A DNA stretch of 64,000 bases from Photorhabdus akhurstii (GTDB taxonomy: Bacteria; Pseudomonadota; Gammaproteobacteria; Enterobacterales; Enterobacteriaceae): the NCBI RefSeq assembly GCF_018448925.1, contig NZ_RCWE01000008.1:115411-179410 (forward strand). Reading direction: 5' to 3'. The stretch's first letter is position 1. The number at the start of each line of letters is the position of its first letter. The position numbers were made by a program, and so were the translations under genes. Positions 18,072 to 27,386 of this stretch are shown one piece after another. The notes under the pieces were generated by a model, which saw only the letters and a program-made list of their open reading frames with translations, did not search any database and had not been told where the DNA came from.

Positions 18072-19055
18072 TTACCTACAGCTTGATTCGAATAATAAGA
18101 GTGTTTTTTCTGGAGAGAGCAATTTAAAAACTGCCTGATAGATATCTTCCAGAGGAATATTGTTTACATTTTGGGGATCATAAAGTGTCACACATTGGTT
18201 TTCAGAAGCAAGGGGAGCCCAATTCTCCGGCTTAGTGACACCATAGAGAGCAACCAGTTTTTTGTCTAATGCGGCGGCTAAATGGCATATTCCACCATCA
18301 CCAACAATAATCAGATCTGTGCTGTTGAGAAGTGACAAAAAAGAGTGTAGTGATTGACACTCTACTATCTGAGCTTGATCTCCTATCATTGCAAGTAACT
18401 TCTCAGCATGTGATCTGTCATGTCGAAGAGTGGAGATAATAAATCTCACATCTGGAAAATGATTTCTAATTTTTTGGGCAATTAATGCTATCCGTTCATG
18501 AGTAATACAGCTACTTTGCCGATTATTTGAGACAGAAAATAGGATAGTGGGAGAGCCATGCTGTTTGATTGGTAACAAATATTGAGATGAAATTTTAGGG
18601 AGTAACTCAGAGGACAATTTGTTTATTTCAGAATCAAATGTTTTTAATATTTTGAGTGATTGATGATATCCCTTAATATGCTGCGGACAGGTTGGGTAAT
18701 TGATTAGCTTTTCGTGCCATTGATGCGATTGTGTTACAGCATAACGTTTTTTGGCCCCTAAAAGCCATAAAAATAGGTTATTCAGTTTCATGGGAGTGGG
18801 CTTTGCTGAAATGGCGATATCAAAATGTAATTTACGCCATTTCAACGCGGTTCCCAGAGTAGTGATATATTTATTCCCTTTTGGAATAATGTGTGTAGTT
18901 ATTTCTGGACAGAGATAATCGGCTAATTCATTGTTGTTAGATTCGAGAAATAGATGAATCTCAGCTATGGGAAATGTATATTGTAAATATTTGATTAATG
19001 GCTGAGTACAAATCAAATCACCAAGACCATTACGGCGTAAAATTGCAATTTTCAT
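18072..19055 (-). CDS. Glycosyltransferase family 9 (heptosyltransferase-like)
   Basis: Protein of 327 residues with the GT9 start MKIAILRRNGLGDLICTQPLI and a C-terminal nucleotide-sugar region (DLIIVGDGGICHLAAALDKKLVALYG). This is the WaaC/WaaF/WaaQ fold used to add heptose or related sugars to the lipopolysaccharide core. It stands alone, away from any recognisable lipopolysaccharide cluster in the window, so the acceptor is unknown. About 330 bases upstream of it contain no visible gene apart from the terminator of the next gene. Confidence 0.85.
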   Translation of the reverse strand: MKIAILRRNGLGDLICTQPLIKYLQYTFPIAEIHLFLESNNNELADYLCPEITTHIIPKGNKYITTLGTALKWRKLHFDIAISAKPTPMKLNNLFLWLLGAKKRYAVTQSHQWHEKLINYPTCPQHIKGYHQSLKILKTFDSEINKLSSELLPKISSQYLLPIKQHGSPTILFSVSNNRQSSCITHERIALIAQKIRNHFPDVRFIISTLRHDRSHAEKLLAMIGDQAQIVECQSLHSFLSLLNSTDLIIVGDGGICHLAAALDKKLVALYGVTKPENWAPLASENQCVTLYDPQNVNNIPLEDIYQAVFKLLSPEKTLLLFESSCR

Positions 19056-19350
19056 TTGTTGTTAACTAACATATGGAAAAATAGTGCTAATAATATTGTA
19101 ATTTTCGATACCTTGAAGTGATTATGGTAACTTTTGTATCCGCGAATTGCATACCGTAAGTAATACGGAAATTCTTAGAATCGCTTGCATTGAACTTGTC
19201 ATAATTGGGGAACAGCGTAATTTGCTCTCCTTATGGATATCCACTTGTTGATGGGTGATTCGATATCGATTATCTCTGTTTTCTGTAGGCTATTGAAGTG
19301 TCCAGAATTACCGAGTCATCACAGCTTTCTGATATAGATTTCAGAAATAA

Positions 19351-19380
19351 CAAACCGGTTGTGCATGAAGCGACAACCGG
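19351..19380 (-). terminator. Rho-independent terminator of the 245-residue unknown gene
   Basis: Perfect stem CCGGTTGT / ACAACCGG, then TTTGTTATTT on the minus strand, starting 12 bases after the stop of the gene at 19392-20129. Confidence 0.75.
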
Positions 19381-19391
19381 AAAATGGGCTT

Positions 19392-20129
19392 TTATTTTAC
19401 TAGTTTCGGGATATCACCGCTGAAATCAATCCACGGGTTGGTGCCCAGCATCTCTGTACCATCAACACTTGGTTCGTCATAGCGCATAACAAAATGCTTC
19501 GGCCCGTGGGCAAATGCCACGAGTAGTCCATCCTTAGCATCCAGGAAGCCAGCATGCATTCCGAGTCCGGGATAGCTAAGACGCCAAGCGGGATCGCCAG
19601 TTTCCACGCGTCCTATCGATAGTTTTGCAATCTCTCCGGCCGGCAGACGGAAGAACCAGGTCCACGGGCCGCCAGCCACAACCGTCATGACTTCATCAAT
19701 ACCCATCCCGTCTTCAGAGCTGTTCACGTGCAGTTTGCCGAATTTTTCAAGAACGGTTTTTCTGGCTTCAACCGAAATTGCTTTCATATCGTAGACCTTG
19801 GGATAAGGTGCGACACCTATTTCCGATATCGACAGAAAACCGCCGCGGTGAGCTTCCGGCTGGCGGCCAGCCAGTCGGATTTGCTCCAAAAGTTCTCCGC
19901 GGTGTAAAGAAAATAGCGAAATCAGTTTCTCGCTCTCTTCTCCAGTGAGTGCGCGCGTTTTTGACACTTCAAGAATAGGTTTAGCTTCTTCAGGGATCGG
20001 AGCTGTACTGACTCGAACGCCGACGGAAAATAAAATCTTGTTGATATTCTCAATGCCAACAGTTGGTTGACGTCCATCAAGATAAGATAGGACAAGATTT
20101 TCTGATGCTGAAATAGCGGAATTGTTCAT
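19392..20129 (-). CDS. Conserved hypothetical protein, 245 residues
   Basis: Not recognised. It starts MNNSAISASENLVLSYLDG and has no signal peptide or membrane segment. The middle is Glu/Lys-rich (residues ~50-85), then a Trp-rich, Gly-rich C-terminal half (GGPWTWFFRLPAG, WRLSYPGLGMHAGF, NPWIDFSGDIPKLVK) that could be a beta-rich domain. Its coding DNA is richer in GC than the surrounding spacer. It ends in a good terminator and has a LysR gene 290 bases upstream on the same strand, so regulation by that protein is possible but not shown. Confidence 0.75.
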   Translation of the reverse strand: MNNSAISASENLVLSYLDGRQPTVGIENINKILFSVGVRVSTAPIPEEAKPILEVSKTRALTGEESEKLISLFSLHRGELLEQIRLAGRQPEAHRGGFLSISEIGVAPYPKVYDMKAISVEARKTVLEKFGKLHVNSSEDGMGIDEVMTVVAGGPWTWFFRLPAGEIAKLSIGRVETGDPAWRLSYPGLGMHAGFLDAKDGLLVAFAHGPKHFVMRYDEPSVDGTEMLGTNPWIDFSGDIPKLVK

Positions 20130-20417
20130 ATCTACACCCCAATTTTGATGTAACCGGTAAATTCATCTGCAAAACCGAGTATAGAGAGATGGATAGTTTA
20201 TTAAAATGCCTGTTATGTGAAAATATTATACACTGATAGTAAACAATTTTGATCCCTCGCTGATATGACCACTACTTTTCATGACCAGTTTGCTTGGCAT
20301 TTATTTCAATCGGAAATTTGCTACTTAAGAGATTGTCGGTATTCAGAAAAAGTAAAAATGAAGATAGGGCGAGTGCTGTGATTTTGTAATAAAGCGTCCG
20401 TTAAAATCACAAGATAT

Positions 20418-21314
20418 TCAGCAAGTTTCATCCAGTGCATTGACAAGGAAGTCGATAAAAGCCCTTGCCTTGATAGAGCGCTCTTTATGAAAGGGTTGTA
20501 TGGCATACAGTGCCTGTGTGTCCGCTTCCCATTCAGGAAGCAGTCTGACAAGTTCGCCTGACTGTAGCTCATCAATGACCAGTAATTCAGGCAGTAAAAC
20601 TACGCCGTGTCCAGAAAGGGCTGCCTGTTTGAGCGCAAGCCCGTTATTCACCACATAGGTTCCGGGCTTAAGGTCAACGACTTTCACATCATTTTGATTG
20701 TGAAACATCCAGCGCCGTGGAGAAGAAGATAAACTGTAGATAAGACAGTTATGAGAAGCGAGATTTTCAGGGATGAGTATTTTTTCAGAAGCTTCAATAT
20801 ATGCCGGTGAGGCGCATAAGACTCGGGGCACTTTTATCAGCTTCCTGGAACGAAGGCTGGAGTCGCTCAGTTCGCCTCCCCCACGTATCGCAACATCTAT
20901 TCCATGCTCAATAAGATCGGTATATTTATCGCTCATGACCACTTCGACAGAAATACCGGGGTGAGCGTGTGTAAACTGGCATATTAGTGGATTTAATACC
21001 TTGAGCCCTATAGACATTGGAATACTCACTTTTATCGAGCCTGTCAGAGTGTGAGAAGTTTTCATAACGGATAAGTCAGCATTCTCAAGCTCATCCAAGA
21101 TGTTGCATACCTGATGATAGTAATTCCTGCCACTTGCGGTTATATGCATGCTTCGGGTCGTTCGGTTAATTAGAGGGCTTTTAAGATGCTCTTCAAGCTC
21201 ATTGATGTTCTTACTGATAGCAGCCTTGGATAAGCCTAGATCTTGGGCGGCGGCTTTGAAGCTGCCTAGTTCCACAACACGCCGGAAAACGTTGATTGCT
21301 CTTAACTTGTCCAT
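20418..21314 (-). CDS. LysR-family transcriptional regulator
   Basis: Regulator of about 298 residues. An N-terminal winged helix (MDKLRAINVFRRVVELGSF, then AAAQDLGLSKAAISKNINELEE) is followed by a type 2 periplasmic-binding-like effector domain. I choose MDKLRAI at 21314; an in-frame start at 21323 adds three residues. It resembles the AaeR/DsdC-like solo group common in enterobacteria. Targets are unknown. The neighbouring unknown gene or an unlinked locus are both possible. Confidence 0.9.
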   Translation of the reverse strand: MDKLRAINVFRRVVELGSFKAAAQDLGLSKAAISKNINELEEHLKSPLINRTTRSMHITASGRNYYHQVCNILDELENADLSVMKTSHTLTGSIKVSIPMSIGLKVLNPLICQFTHAHPGISVEVVMSDKYTDLIEHGIDVAIRGGGELSDSSLRSRKLIKVPRVLCASPAYIEASEKILIPENLASHNCLIYSLSSSPRRWMFHNQNDVKVVDLKPGTYVVNNGLALKQAALSGHGVVLLPELLVIDELQSGELVRLLPEWEADTQALYAIQPFHKERSIKARAFIDFLVNALDETC

Positions 21315-21520
21315 AAGCACCACTGTTGAATGAGTTTAACTGGCAGGTGTATTAATAAACAGAGATAAACGATTATGTTTGATCATATGTTATTTTATGT
21401 CATTCTGTTATCGAAATATGCAACTCACCATAATGTTAACCAACTGAATTTACCTATGACAAGCCGCAGGATGACTATGGCTGCCCGCAGGGCGAAAAAC
21501 TGATTTATACCCAAGAAACT

Positions 21521-22003
21521 TCAAGATGCAGTTTTTAGCACCTGAAAATGGTCGTTAATTCTCGACATCAGCGAGGCCGCTATATCAGGTAGTGTTGTGG
21601 TGAAAAATTTGAATACTTTGTCTCGAAATTCATGTTTATCAGCGAAATAACGATTATTTCGAACCTGTTCATTCATGACCTTCCATAATCGCTCTATCGG
21701 GTTTAAATTTGGGCTATAGGGAGGAAGGTAATGTAACTCAATATTGCTAACATAAGCCCACTCCTTCACAAGATGAGCTTTGTTGTAACCCGCCCCATCC
21801 ACAATAAGATGAATTTTTTGATGATAGTCAGGATAAGATTTCCTTATTTCATTGAAAAAACAGCAAATGTTGTCGTCATTGATGGTTTGATATTCCTGGA
21901 ACACCGTACGACAAATGGCATTCAGGTTGAGCGCGCCCAAGATATTCAGGCGAGTTCGGCTTCCTGTTGTTTTGACTGTTTTTTCTCGCCTTTTCGCATT
22001 CAA
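21521..22003 (-). pseudogene. IS630 transposase, C-terminal frame (160 residues)
   Basis: Carries the rest of the DDE catalytic core: HLIVDGAGYNKA (second Asp) and YSPNLNPIERLWKVMNE (Glu). It starts without a canonical ATG (TTG at 22003) and lies -1 relative to the N-terminal frame, so it is made only if the ribosome shifts frame and reads through the upstream TGA. Probably a non-functional fragment. Confidence 0.8.
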
Positions 22004-22566
22004 TCATAACCGAGTTTGGTGCCTTGAGTCGGGTGAATCGCGTCAAGAAAGAGGATGGGGTCGTCTTTCGCGGCGACTTTAAGATTTTCATAATATTCAA
22101 TAAATTGTCTCTGTTTTTCTGCATCGAATTTATGAGGGATCCCACAAGGCTTTTTATAAGAAAAACCCTGACGGTGTAGCCATTTATTCATGCTGGGAAT
22201 GCTAAAGGTAATATTCCAGAGCTGAGCAACATAGGCCACGATTTCATGTGTGTGATGGAAAAGATTTTGAGATAAATGGTTGATTAAAAAATCAGTTTGC
22301 TCTCGAGAAAGTAAACTATCAGACCCCCCATTATCAGATTTAAGTTTACCTTGATTGAGATAATCACTGATATGGCGGTCAACGGTGGTCTGATGGAGTC
22401 GCAATGCCTGGGCGATCATCACAGAACTCCATCCTTCAGAAGCCAGAAGGATAGCTTTTATTCTGTCTCGTACTTGACCATCACGAGTGGTGTCGTGAAG
22501 ACGCTCAAGTTTGATTTTTTGTTCTGATGTAATGAATATTTTCATAGCGAGGATAATGATCTCCAT
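22000..22566 (-). pseudogene. IS630 transposase, N-terminal frame (188 residues)
   Basis: Helix-turn-helix half of the transposase (RDRIKAILLASEGWSSVMIAQALRLHQTTVDRHISDYL) with the first catalytic Asp in LFLDAIHPTQGTKLGYD. It then meets TGA where a Trp codon would be expected. A few codons later the frame moves to that of 21521-22003 at a run of six A. Two lesions this close suggest an inactive copy, although a -1 slip on the A run is possible in itself. Confidence 0.8.
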
Positions 22567-22624
22567 TTCGGATAAAATTAAGCATCTTCAATGATTACGG
22601 GTATATAAATAAAAGGGAAAATGT

Positions 22625-22966
22625 ATGAGCGATTGGGAGGCTGTCCCTGTATTGGCTGCATTGGATCTAGATGAGTTGGTTGACTTTTACACAAGTAAAC
22701 TTGGGTTCCATTGCGACAATTTTGTTCCTAATGAATATGCGATAATTAGCAGAGGGGAAGCTGAAATCCATTTTTGGGCATGTAACGATAAGTACATTGC
22801 AGAGAACACTTCTTGCTATATTTTCGTGAAAGATATCCAAAGTGTGTTTCAAGAACTACAAGCGCAGACTGAAGTCTCTCCGCTTGCGGAAACTTCATGG
22901 GGCATGTTGGAGTTCCACCTAATTGATCCAAGTGGAAATTTACTTAAGTTTGGGCAGCCAGTTTAG
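22625..22966 (+). CDS. VOC-family protein (glyoxalase/bleomycin-resistance type)
   Basis: Small cytosolic protein of 113 residues with the paired beta-alpha-beta-beta-beta motif of the vicinal oxygen chelate superfamily: DLDELVDFYTSKLGF at the start and FHLIDPSGNLLKFGQP at the end. The HFW and EF.L.DP elements are as in bleomycin-binding proteins such as Ble, which sequester the drug instead of catalysing. It lies between an IS630 copy and an NRPS relic, so a past role in self-resistance is conceivable but unproven. Confidence 0.82.
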   Translation: MSDWEAVPVLAALDLDELVDFYTSKLGFHCDNFVPNEYAIISRGEAEIHFWACNDKYIAENTSCYIFVKDIQSVFQELQAQTEVSPLAETSWGMLEFHLIDPSGNLLKFGQPV

Positions 22967-23040
22967 TTGTTTAACGTTCTCCCCAACCCCTGTTTATTCA
23001 AAGTATATGGACATCGAACTTGAAAAATCCATTCAAACGT

Positions 23041-23256
23041 ATGGCTTCTTTTTCCGCTGAAAAGAAGATAGAAATTGCCAGAAAGGTCAAGCAACTAAGT
23101 AGCGCAAGCAACACTGAGCAGAGTAAAAAAGAAAGGCATGCTGATGAAAAGGAGGGCGGAGAATCATTCATAGAGTGGTTGAAACTTCATCAGGAAAATA
23201 ACAATGGAAATCAAAAAGGAAGAAGCTCTGTCCCCTGTTACAAGTTCTCAGTTTAA
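23041..23256 (+). CDS. Small hypothetical protein (71 residues), perhaps the head of the NRPS relic
   Basis: Starts MASFSAEKKIEIARKVKQL; an in-frame TTG at 23020 would add seven residues. It is highly charged and predicted helical. Its end overlaps in another frame the ATG of the condensation-domain relic at 23204. It could be a short N-terminal docking or linker region separated from the NRPS by frameshift, or a chance frame. Not recognised. Confidence 0.35.
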   Translation: MASFSAEKKIEIARKVKQLSSASNTEQSKKERHADEKEGGESFIEWLKLHQENNNGNQKGRSSVPCYKFSV

Positions 23257-23534
23257 GGCTGTGGTAGCTGAGTCAGATAAGCGACACCCATTCTATTGCC
23301 TACAATATTCCTGTTGCACTGCAGATAACAGGCAGTCTTGATGTTGCCAAGTTAAAGCAAAGTTTTGTAAAACTGGTTGAACGCCATGCATGCCTGAGAA
23401 CGTGTTTTCCGGTGTTCGACGGCATTCCTTCTCAATGTGTCCTGGAGCAATTACAACCTGTTTTTATACAAAGTGTAAAAACACATGAAGAGGTGACTGA
23501 CTACATACACAAGCGGGTAAAGATGAAAGCATAA
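23204..23534 (+). pseudogene. NRPS condensation-domain relic (frameshifted)
   Basis: MEIKKEEALSPVTSSQFKAV runs into a stop after about 46 codons. In another frame the same stretch reads YNIPVALQITGSLDVAKLKQ, then LVERHACLRTCFPVFDGIPS, up to a stop at 23534. This is the typical beginning of a condensation domain (YNIPxALRxxGxLD; LVxRHxxLRTxF). A single indel near 23300 separates the parts, and everything downstream of the first ~110 residues is missing. It marks a lost nonribosomal peptide synthetase gene. Confidence 0.8.
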
Positions 23535-23922
23535 AAAACCGTGGGGCAATCATTTAAATGCTCCCCTCGGACGGCAGTTCTGAATGGCGAGCTAAAAGGC
23601 ATAGGTATCCCAGCGTCAAAATTAATGAACTAGTCGGAATATGGTTGATGGTTTTACATTAGCTATAGCGGCATAAACGCCAATGTAGTGCCCCACAAAT
23701 TTTTATGCTCTATTCTATATTGTAGGGATAATTTTCATTTTTTCATGTTGAATTTTTTATCGTCATCCTCTCTGGTTTTGCACAGTATGCTTCCTTATAT
23801 CGGGTAATCATATGATTAGACTCTAATCACTGTCTGAATAAGTCACATTTTTGTCAAGCAACCCGATAATACTAAAAGTACGCCAGGCACAGCGCTAAAT
23901 AAAACAAACAAGGATGTTGTGT
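23535..23922. other. Intergenic region at the left edge of the conjugative block
   Basis: About 390 bases without a convincing gene. It forms the junction between the NRPS relic and the ICE genes. I looked for a tRNA 3' end or a duplicated att-like sequence and saw none. The promoter of the following T4SS genes probably lies here. Confidence 0.5.
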
Positions 23923-24717
23923 ATGACAACTGAAATCCCTCCTCTGTCACCGACGTCTGAAGCTGAAATTGACAGCTTGCGGCGGGAGGTTTCTCAAGAG
24001 ACCCAACCCAGGTTGTTGTCGTTAAAAAAATGTCTGGGGTATCTGTCAATATTGCTTGTTATTGTCAGCATAGCGTTGCTGGCATTCGTGGTACGGCAGC
24101 AACATCATCAGTTAGTGGAATTTCAGTCATTGATGCGAAATGGATCATTCCAGCATTTGCCTGATGAGGTGCAAAAGCTGCATGAGCGGCTTGATAAAGC
24201 GGATACCAGCTTTGTCTCCCGTCAGGACTGGCAAATGCAAAATGACCGGTTTCATCAGGCATTGATAGCGCAACAGGGATCCGTCAACGACCAACAGAAA
24301 TCGCTGGTATGGTCAGTGACTGATTTAAGCCGTGCGCATCAGGATCTTACCGAAGCAGTAAGTGTATTGAAAAATACCGTGAAACAGCAAGAAATGCGCG
24401 TTGACGCATTAATCACGTGGAAATCTCAGCAGGAAAAGTACTCTGGTAGAAAAGCGGGCACACCTGATCGGGAAGTTCTTCGAGCGAAGAAACGGATAGT
24501 GGCTCCTTTCATGCTTTCTGGTATTGAACGTCGGGGAGAACAAGTTTATGCCGTTATTATTCCACGAGACACAGATCCTCATTCCCAAATATCTCAAATG
24601 CGTTTACTGACTCCGGGTGAAAGCGCATTTGAATGGACGTTGGTCAGTATCTCCGATCATCAGGCTTTGTTCCAGGTACAAGGGCACCGTCAAACCCTGT
24701 CAGTCAATGGAGGGTAA
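23923..24717 (+). CDS. ICE-associated membrane-anchored coiled-coil protein
   Basis: Protein of 264 residues. I choose the ATG at 23923 (MTTEIPPLSPTSEAE), which has an AGGA eight bases upstream; a start at 23914 would add three residues. One hydrophobic segment at about residues 43-62 is followed by a long heptad-rich region (~70-175) and a C-terminal basic/beta domain (KRIVAPFMLSGIERRGEQVYAVI). Its stop overlaps the start of the next ICE gene. Position suggests a T4SS or pilus accessory protein of SPI-7-like elements. No family name is assigned. Confidence 0.7.
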   Translation: MTTEIPPLSPTSEAEIDSLRREVSQETQPRLLSLKKCLGYLSILLVIVSIALLAFVVRQQHHQLVEFQSLMRNGSFQHLPDEVQKLHERLDKADTSFVSRQDWQMQNDRFHQALIAQQGSVNDQQKSLVWSVTDLSRAHQDLTEAVSVLKNTVKQQEMRVDALITWKSQQEKYSGRKAGTPDREVLRAKKRIVAPFMLSGIERRGEQVYAVIIPRDTDPHSQISQMRLLTPGESAFEWTLVSISDHQALFQVQGHRQTLSVNGG

Positions 24718-24719
24718 TG

Positions 24720-25457
24720 ATGAGAAAAGATTTTTTCAGCCAGAGGAAGGGGGTGGTGCTGATTGGCGTTGTTATGTCTCTGTCAGCTTCGGCGGCACAG
24801 GTTGCTATCTCTGAACAGACAGAGACGGGAATGAAAGCGACTCAGCAACAGGTCACGCAGGCTGAAAACCACCGTATTCAGGCGCAAATATGGGGGCTGA
24901 CAGAAGCAGAGTTTCAGCGTTATCAGCAATTGATGCAGGGGCAACGGGGCATTCAGTCTCCCGGGCTCTATCCGTTGAGTGCATTGGGCATTGAGGCCGA
25001 AACAGTACAAGCGCGTCAACGTTATGCAGAATTGTGGGTTAAACAGGAATATGTCCGTACTGAAAAAGAGTTGGCGTTCCAGCGGGCGGTGGATGCGGCC
25101 TGGAAGCGTCTGGCGCCGAATATTTTGCCGGTTAATTTAGGGAAGGGGGACGGAATCGCACAGGGTAATCAAGGGCGGCTGGCGTTATTTGTGAAAGAGG
25201 ATTGCGCGGCTTGTGATACCCGGCTGGCTGCTGTCTTGTCAGCTGACCGTGAGGTGGATATTTACCTGGTAGATAGCGAAGGCAACGATGATGTTTTACG
25301 TACCTGGGCAGGTAAACATCATATTCCATCAGAAAAAGTCCGTAGCCGAAAAATCACGCTTAATCATGGCAAAGGACACTGGCGACAATTTGGTCAGGGG
25401 AAAATGCCGGTCGTACTACAACATGAGAATGACGGATGGCGTGTGGTGGCATTTTGA
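24720..25457 (+). CDS. Integrating conjugative element protein, TIGR03759 (PFL_4693) family
   Basis: Exported protein of about 245 residues with the family signature IWGLTEAEFQRYQQLMQG and SPGLYPLSALGIEA. A hydrophobic leader near the N-terminus ends in SASAAQ. A C-terminal thioredoxin-like part holds a CxxC (FVKEDCAACDTRLAA, about residues 162-165). GGAGGG five bases upstream favours the ATG at 24720 over the one at 24717. It belongs to the GI-type T4SS block and probably acts in the periplasm. Confidence 0.85.
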   Translation: MRKDFFSQRKGVVLIGVVMSLSASAAQVAISEQTETGMKATQQQVTQAENHRIQAQIWGLTEAEFQRYQQLMQGQRGIQSPGLYPLSALGIEAETVQARQRYAELWVKQEYVRTEKELAFQRAVDAAWKRLAPNILPVNLGKGDGIAQGNQGRLALFVKEDCAACDTRLAAVLSADREVDIYLVDSEGNDDVLRTWAGKHHIPSEKVRSRKITLNHGKGHWRQFGQGKMPVVLQHENDGWRVVAF

Positions 25458-26059
25458 GTCTCGCTGTGGCGGGAAGTCTCTTTTGGATGACAGAAGGTAT
25501 GGCCGCTGCGGTAAAACAGGTCGTTCCGCCTGGGTACCAGCAGATTGCGCGGGTTCATGGCGTACCCGCTGAAATGCTTTATGCGTTGGCACTGGCTGAA
25601 TCGGCAAAACGTTTGCCACAGGAGAAACATGAACGCCCCTGGCCGTGGACGCTCAGTGTGGCTGGAAAAAGTTATCGTTATGCAACCCGACAAGCGGTCT
25701 GGCAGGCGTTGCAGGGATTTATGCGTAGCGTACCCCTCAAACGTATTGATGTGGGGATTACTCAAGTGAATTTAGGCTGGAACGGCCATTATTTTCGTTC
25801 TTATTGGGATGCATTGGACCCCTATACTAATCTTCATGCGGCAGCCCGTATTCTGAAAACCTGTTATCAATCCAATCCGGGTAGTTGGTTGAATGCGGCA
25901 GGCTGTTATCACCATCCCGCTGGCGGTCAACCCGCGAGTAAGTATCGGAAAATCGTCGCACGTAAACTGAGTACGCTAGAAACCCGATATCTTGTTTTGT
26001 CCACCAATATTGCTGTGGCTAATACGACACAGACCTGGATTGAACCGAAGGAAAAATAA
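25436..26059 (+). CDS. T4SS-associated lytic transglycosylase
   Basis: Periplasmic murein-cutting enzyme of 207 residues that opens the cell wall for the conjugation apparatus. Hydrophobic leader at residues 5-25, catalytic Glu in YALALAESAK (E55), then ITQVNLGWN and a C-terminal SLT-like tail (YTNLHAAARILKTCY). The gene overlaps the previous one by 22 bases. Same order as in other SPI-7/PFGI-1-type ICEs. Confidence 0.85.
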   Translation: MACGGILSLAVAGSLFWMTEGMAAAVKQVVPPGYQQIARVHGVPAEMLYALALAESAKRLPQEKHERPWPWTLSVAGKSYRYATRQAVWQALQGFMRSVPLKRIDVGITQVNLGWNGHYFRSYWDALDPYTNLHAAARILKTCYQSNPGSWLNAAGCYHHPAGGQPASKYRKIVARKLSTLETRYLVLSTNIAVANTTQTWIEPKEK

Positions 26060-26064
26060 AGAAG

Positions 26065-26589
26065 ATGTTAATCCGTTATCGCTGCCGTTTATTTTTAATG
26101 ATGATGATATTGACGCCCTGCTCTCAGGCTGCACTGACTATTGTGGCTGATTTAGGTGGACAATCTACAGCAGCGTATTTTGATGCCATTAACGCTCAGG
26201 ACAATGAACCGACGACTTCTTCAAATACGGAGGCGGCCCCGCCAGATTTAACCGAAGGGGGCATGTTACCGATGGAAACGCCGGAATTGTCTCCCGGACC
26301 TGTTGACGCTCGTCCGTTGCAATTGCCGGGAATGGGGGCGTTGTTCATGATTGGGGATGATGCCCGGTCAAAACAGTGGTTGAAGAAAAATTTGGTTGGC
26401 CTTCGGAAAAAGCAGGCGGTGGGGTTGCTGGTCAGTGTGCGGGATAAAGCACAATTGGATGAACTGCGTTAGCTTGCAGAGGGATTGGTATTAGCCCCCG
26501 CTTCCGGCAGTGATTTGGCCCGGCGGTTGAACTTGCGGCATTACCCAGTGTTGATAACCGATATCGGTTTAACTCAGCAGGTGCGTTGA
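26065..26589 (+). pseudogene. TIGR03765 (PFL_4695) ICE protein, interrupted by an in-frame TAG
   Basis: Signal-peptide protein starting MLIRYRCRLFLMMMILTPCSQA. Residues 1-135 end DKAQLDELR at TAG (26470-26472). The same frame then continues with LAEGLVLAPASGSDLARRLN and HYPVLITDIGLTQQV to a TGA at 26589. That second part is the normal end of this family, so the amber codon is a point mutation inside the gene. Without suppression the conserved C-terminus is lost. Confidence 0.85.
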
Positions 26590-27311
26590 TGTGGCCCCGT
26601 CATCCTATAGTTTATGTGGGTCTGGACGCTTTATCGGATGCAGAAGTGGCTTCGGCAGTAGGCAATTCCATGTTCGCAGACTTGGTTTCCGTTGCTGGCC
26701 ATATCTACAAATTTGGTCTGGATGACGGTTTGCCAGAAAGTAAAACGAGAAAACTCCCCATTAGCTTACATTGTGATGAATTCAATGAGCTGATGGGCGA
26801 TGAATTTATTCCGCTGATTAACAAGGGGGGCGGTGCCGGGATAGAGGTAACCGCTTACACTCAGACCTTGTCTGATATTGAAGCACGCATTGGCAGCAGT
26901 GCTAAAGCGGCACAGGTAACAGGAAATTTTAATACCTTAGTTATGTTGCGTGTTAGGGAAAATAACACCGCTGAGCTGCTAACCTGCCAGTTGCCAGAGG
27001 TGGAAGTGTACACTAAAACTTTGGTCTCCGGGATTACTGATATCTCCAGTCCGGAGCAGGGGAGTCACTTTACCTCTAACACTCAGGACCGGGTTAGCAC
27101 GATCAGAACGCCGTTAATTACCCCTGCCGAGGTGATTAATTTGCCGAAAGGTCAGGCATTTGCTCTGCTTGAAGGGGGACGGTTATGGAAGATCCGGATG
27201 CCGCTGCCGACAGTCGATGATGATGACCTGATGCCGGCAAGTCTGCAAAAAATCGCTGATGATATGCGTAAACATTACCGTACCAGTGAATCCTGGTGGT
27301 CAGCGGGCTAA
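26589..27311 (+). pseudogene. traD: Truncated conjugative coupling factor TraD (C-terminal third only)
   Basis: The 240 residues align with the end of the TraD/TraG coupling ATPase of SXT/TOL-type elements: HPIVYVGLDALSDAEVASAV, the Walker B-like ISLHCDEFNELMGDE, then FNTLVMLRVRENNTAELL. The N-terminal membrane segments and Walker A loop, usually over 400 residues, are absent; the preceding gene runs straight into this fragment, implying a deletion of more than 1 kb. After the stop at 27311 another frame (MPSDSQADLDMMLNPAVL...) reaches TAA at about 27406 and may be the original tail, so a second frameshift is likely. Confidence 0.85.
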
Positions 27312-27386
27312 TGCCAAGTGACAGTCAGGCTGACCTGGATATGATGTTAAATCCAGCGGTGCTGACTCTTGATGAGGAAGCTGACG

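Larger units (their letters stand above)
21506..22605 (-). mobile_element. IS630-family insertion sequence, about 1.1 kb
   Basis: Both ends read TATACCC followed by an imperfect inverted repeat; ..CTTCAAGATGC on the left matches ..ATTGAAGATGC on the right. The TA at each edge fits the TA target duplication of IS630/Tc1-like elements. The transposase is carried as two minus-strand frames. The element lies between the LysR gene and the VOC gene, with no sign that it broke a gene. Confidence 0.85.

Noticed and set aside
23535-23922. Possible left attachment site of the ICE.
   Set aside because: No tRNA end, integrase or duplicated sequence could be found. The element's other modules are not in the window, so ends cannot be set.
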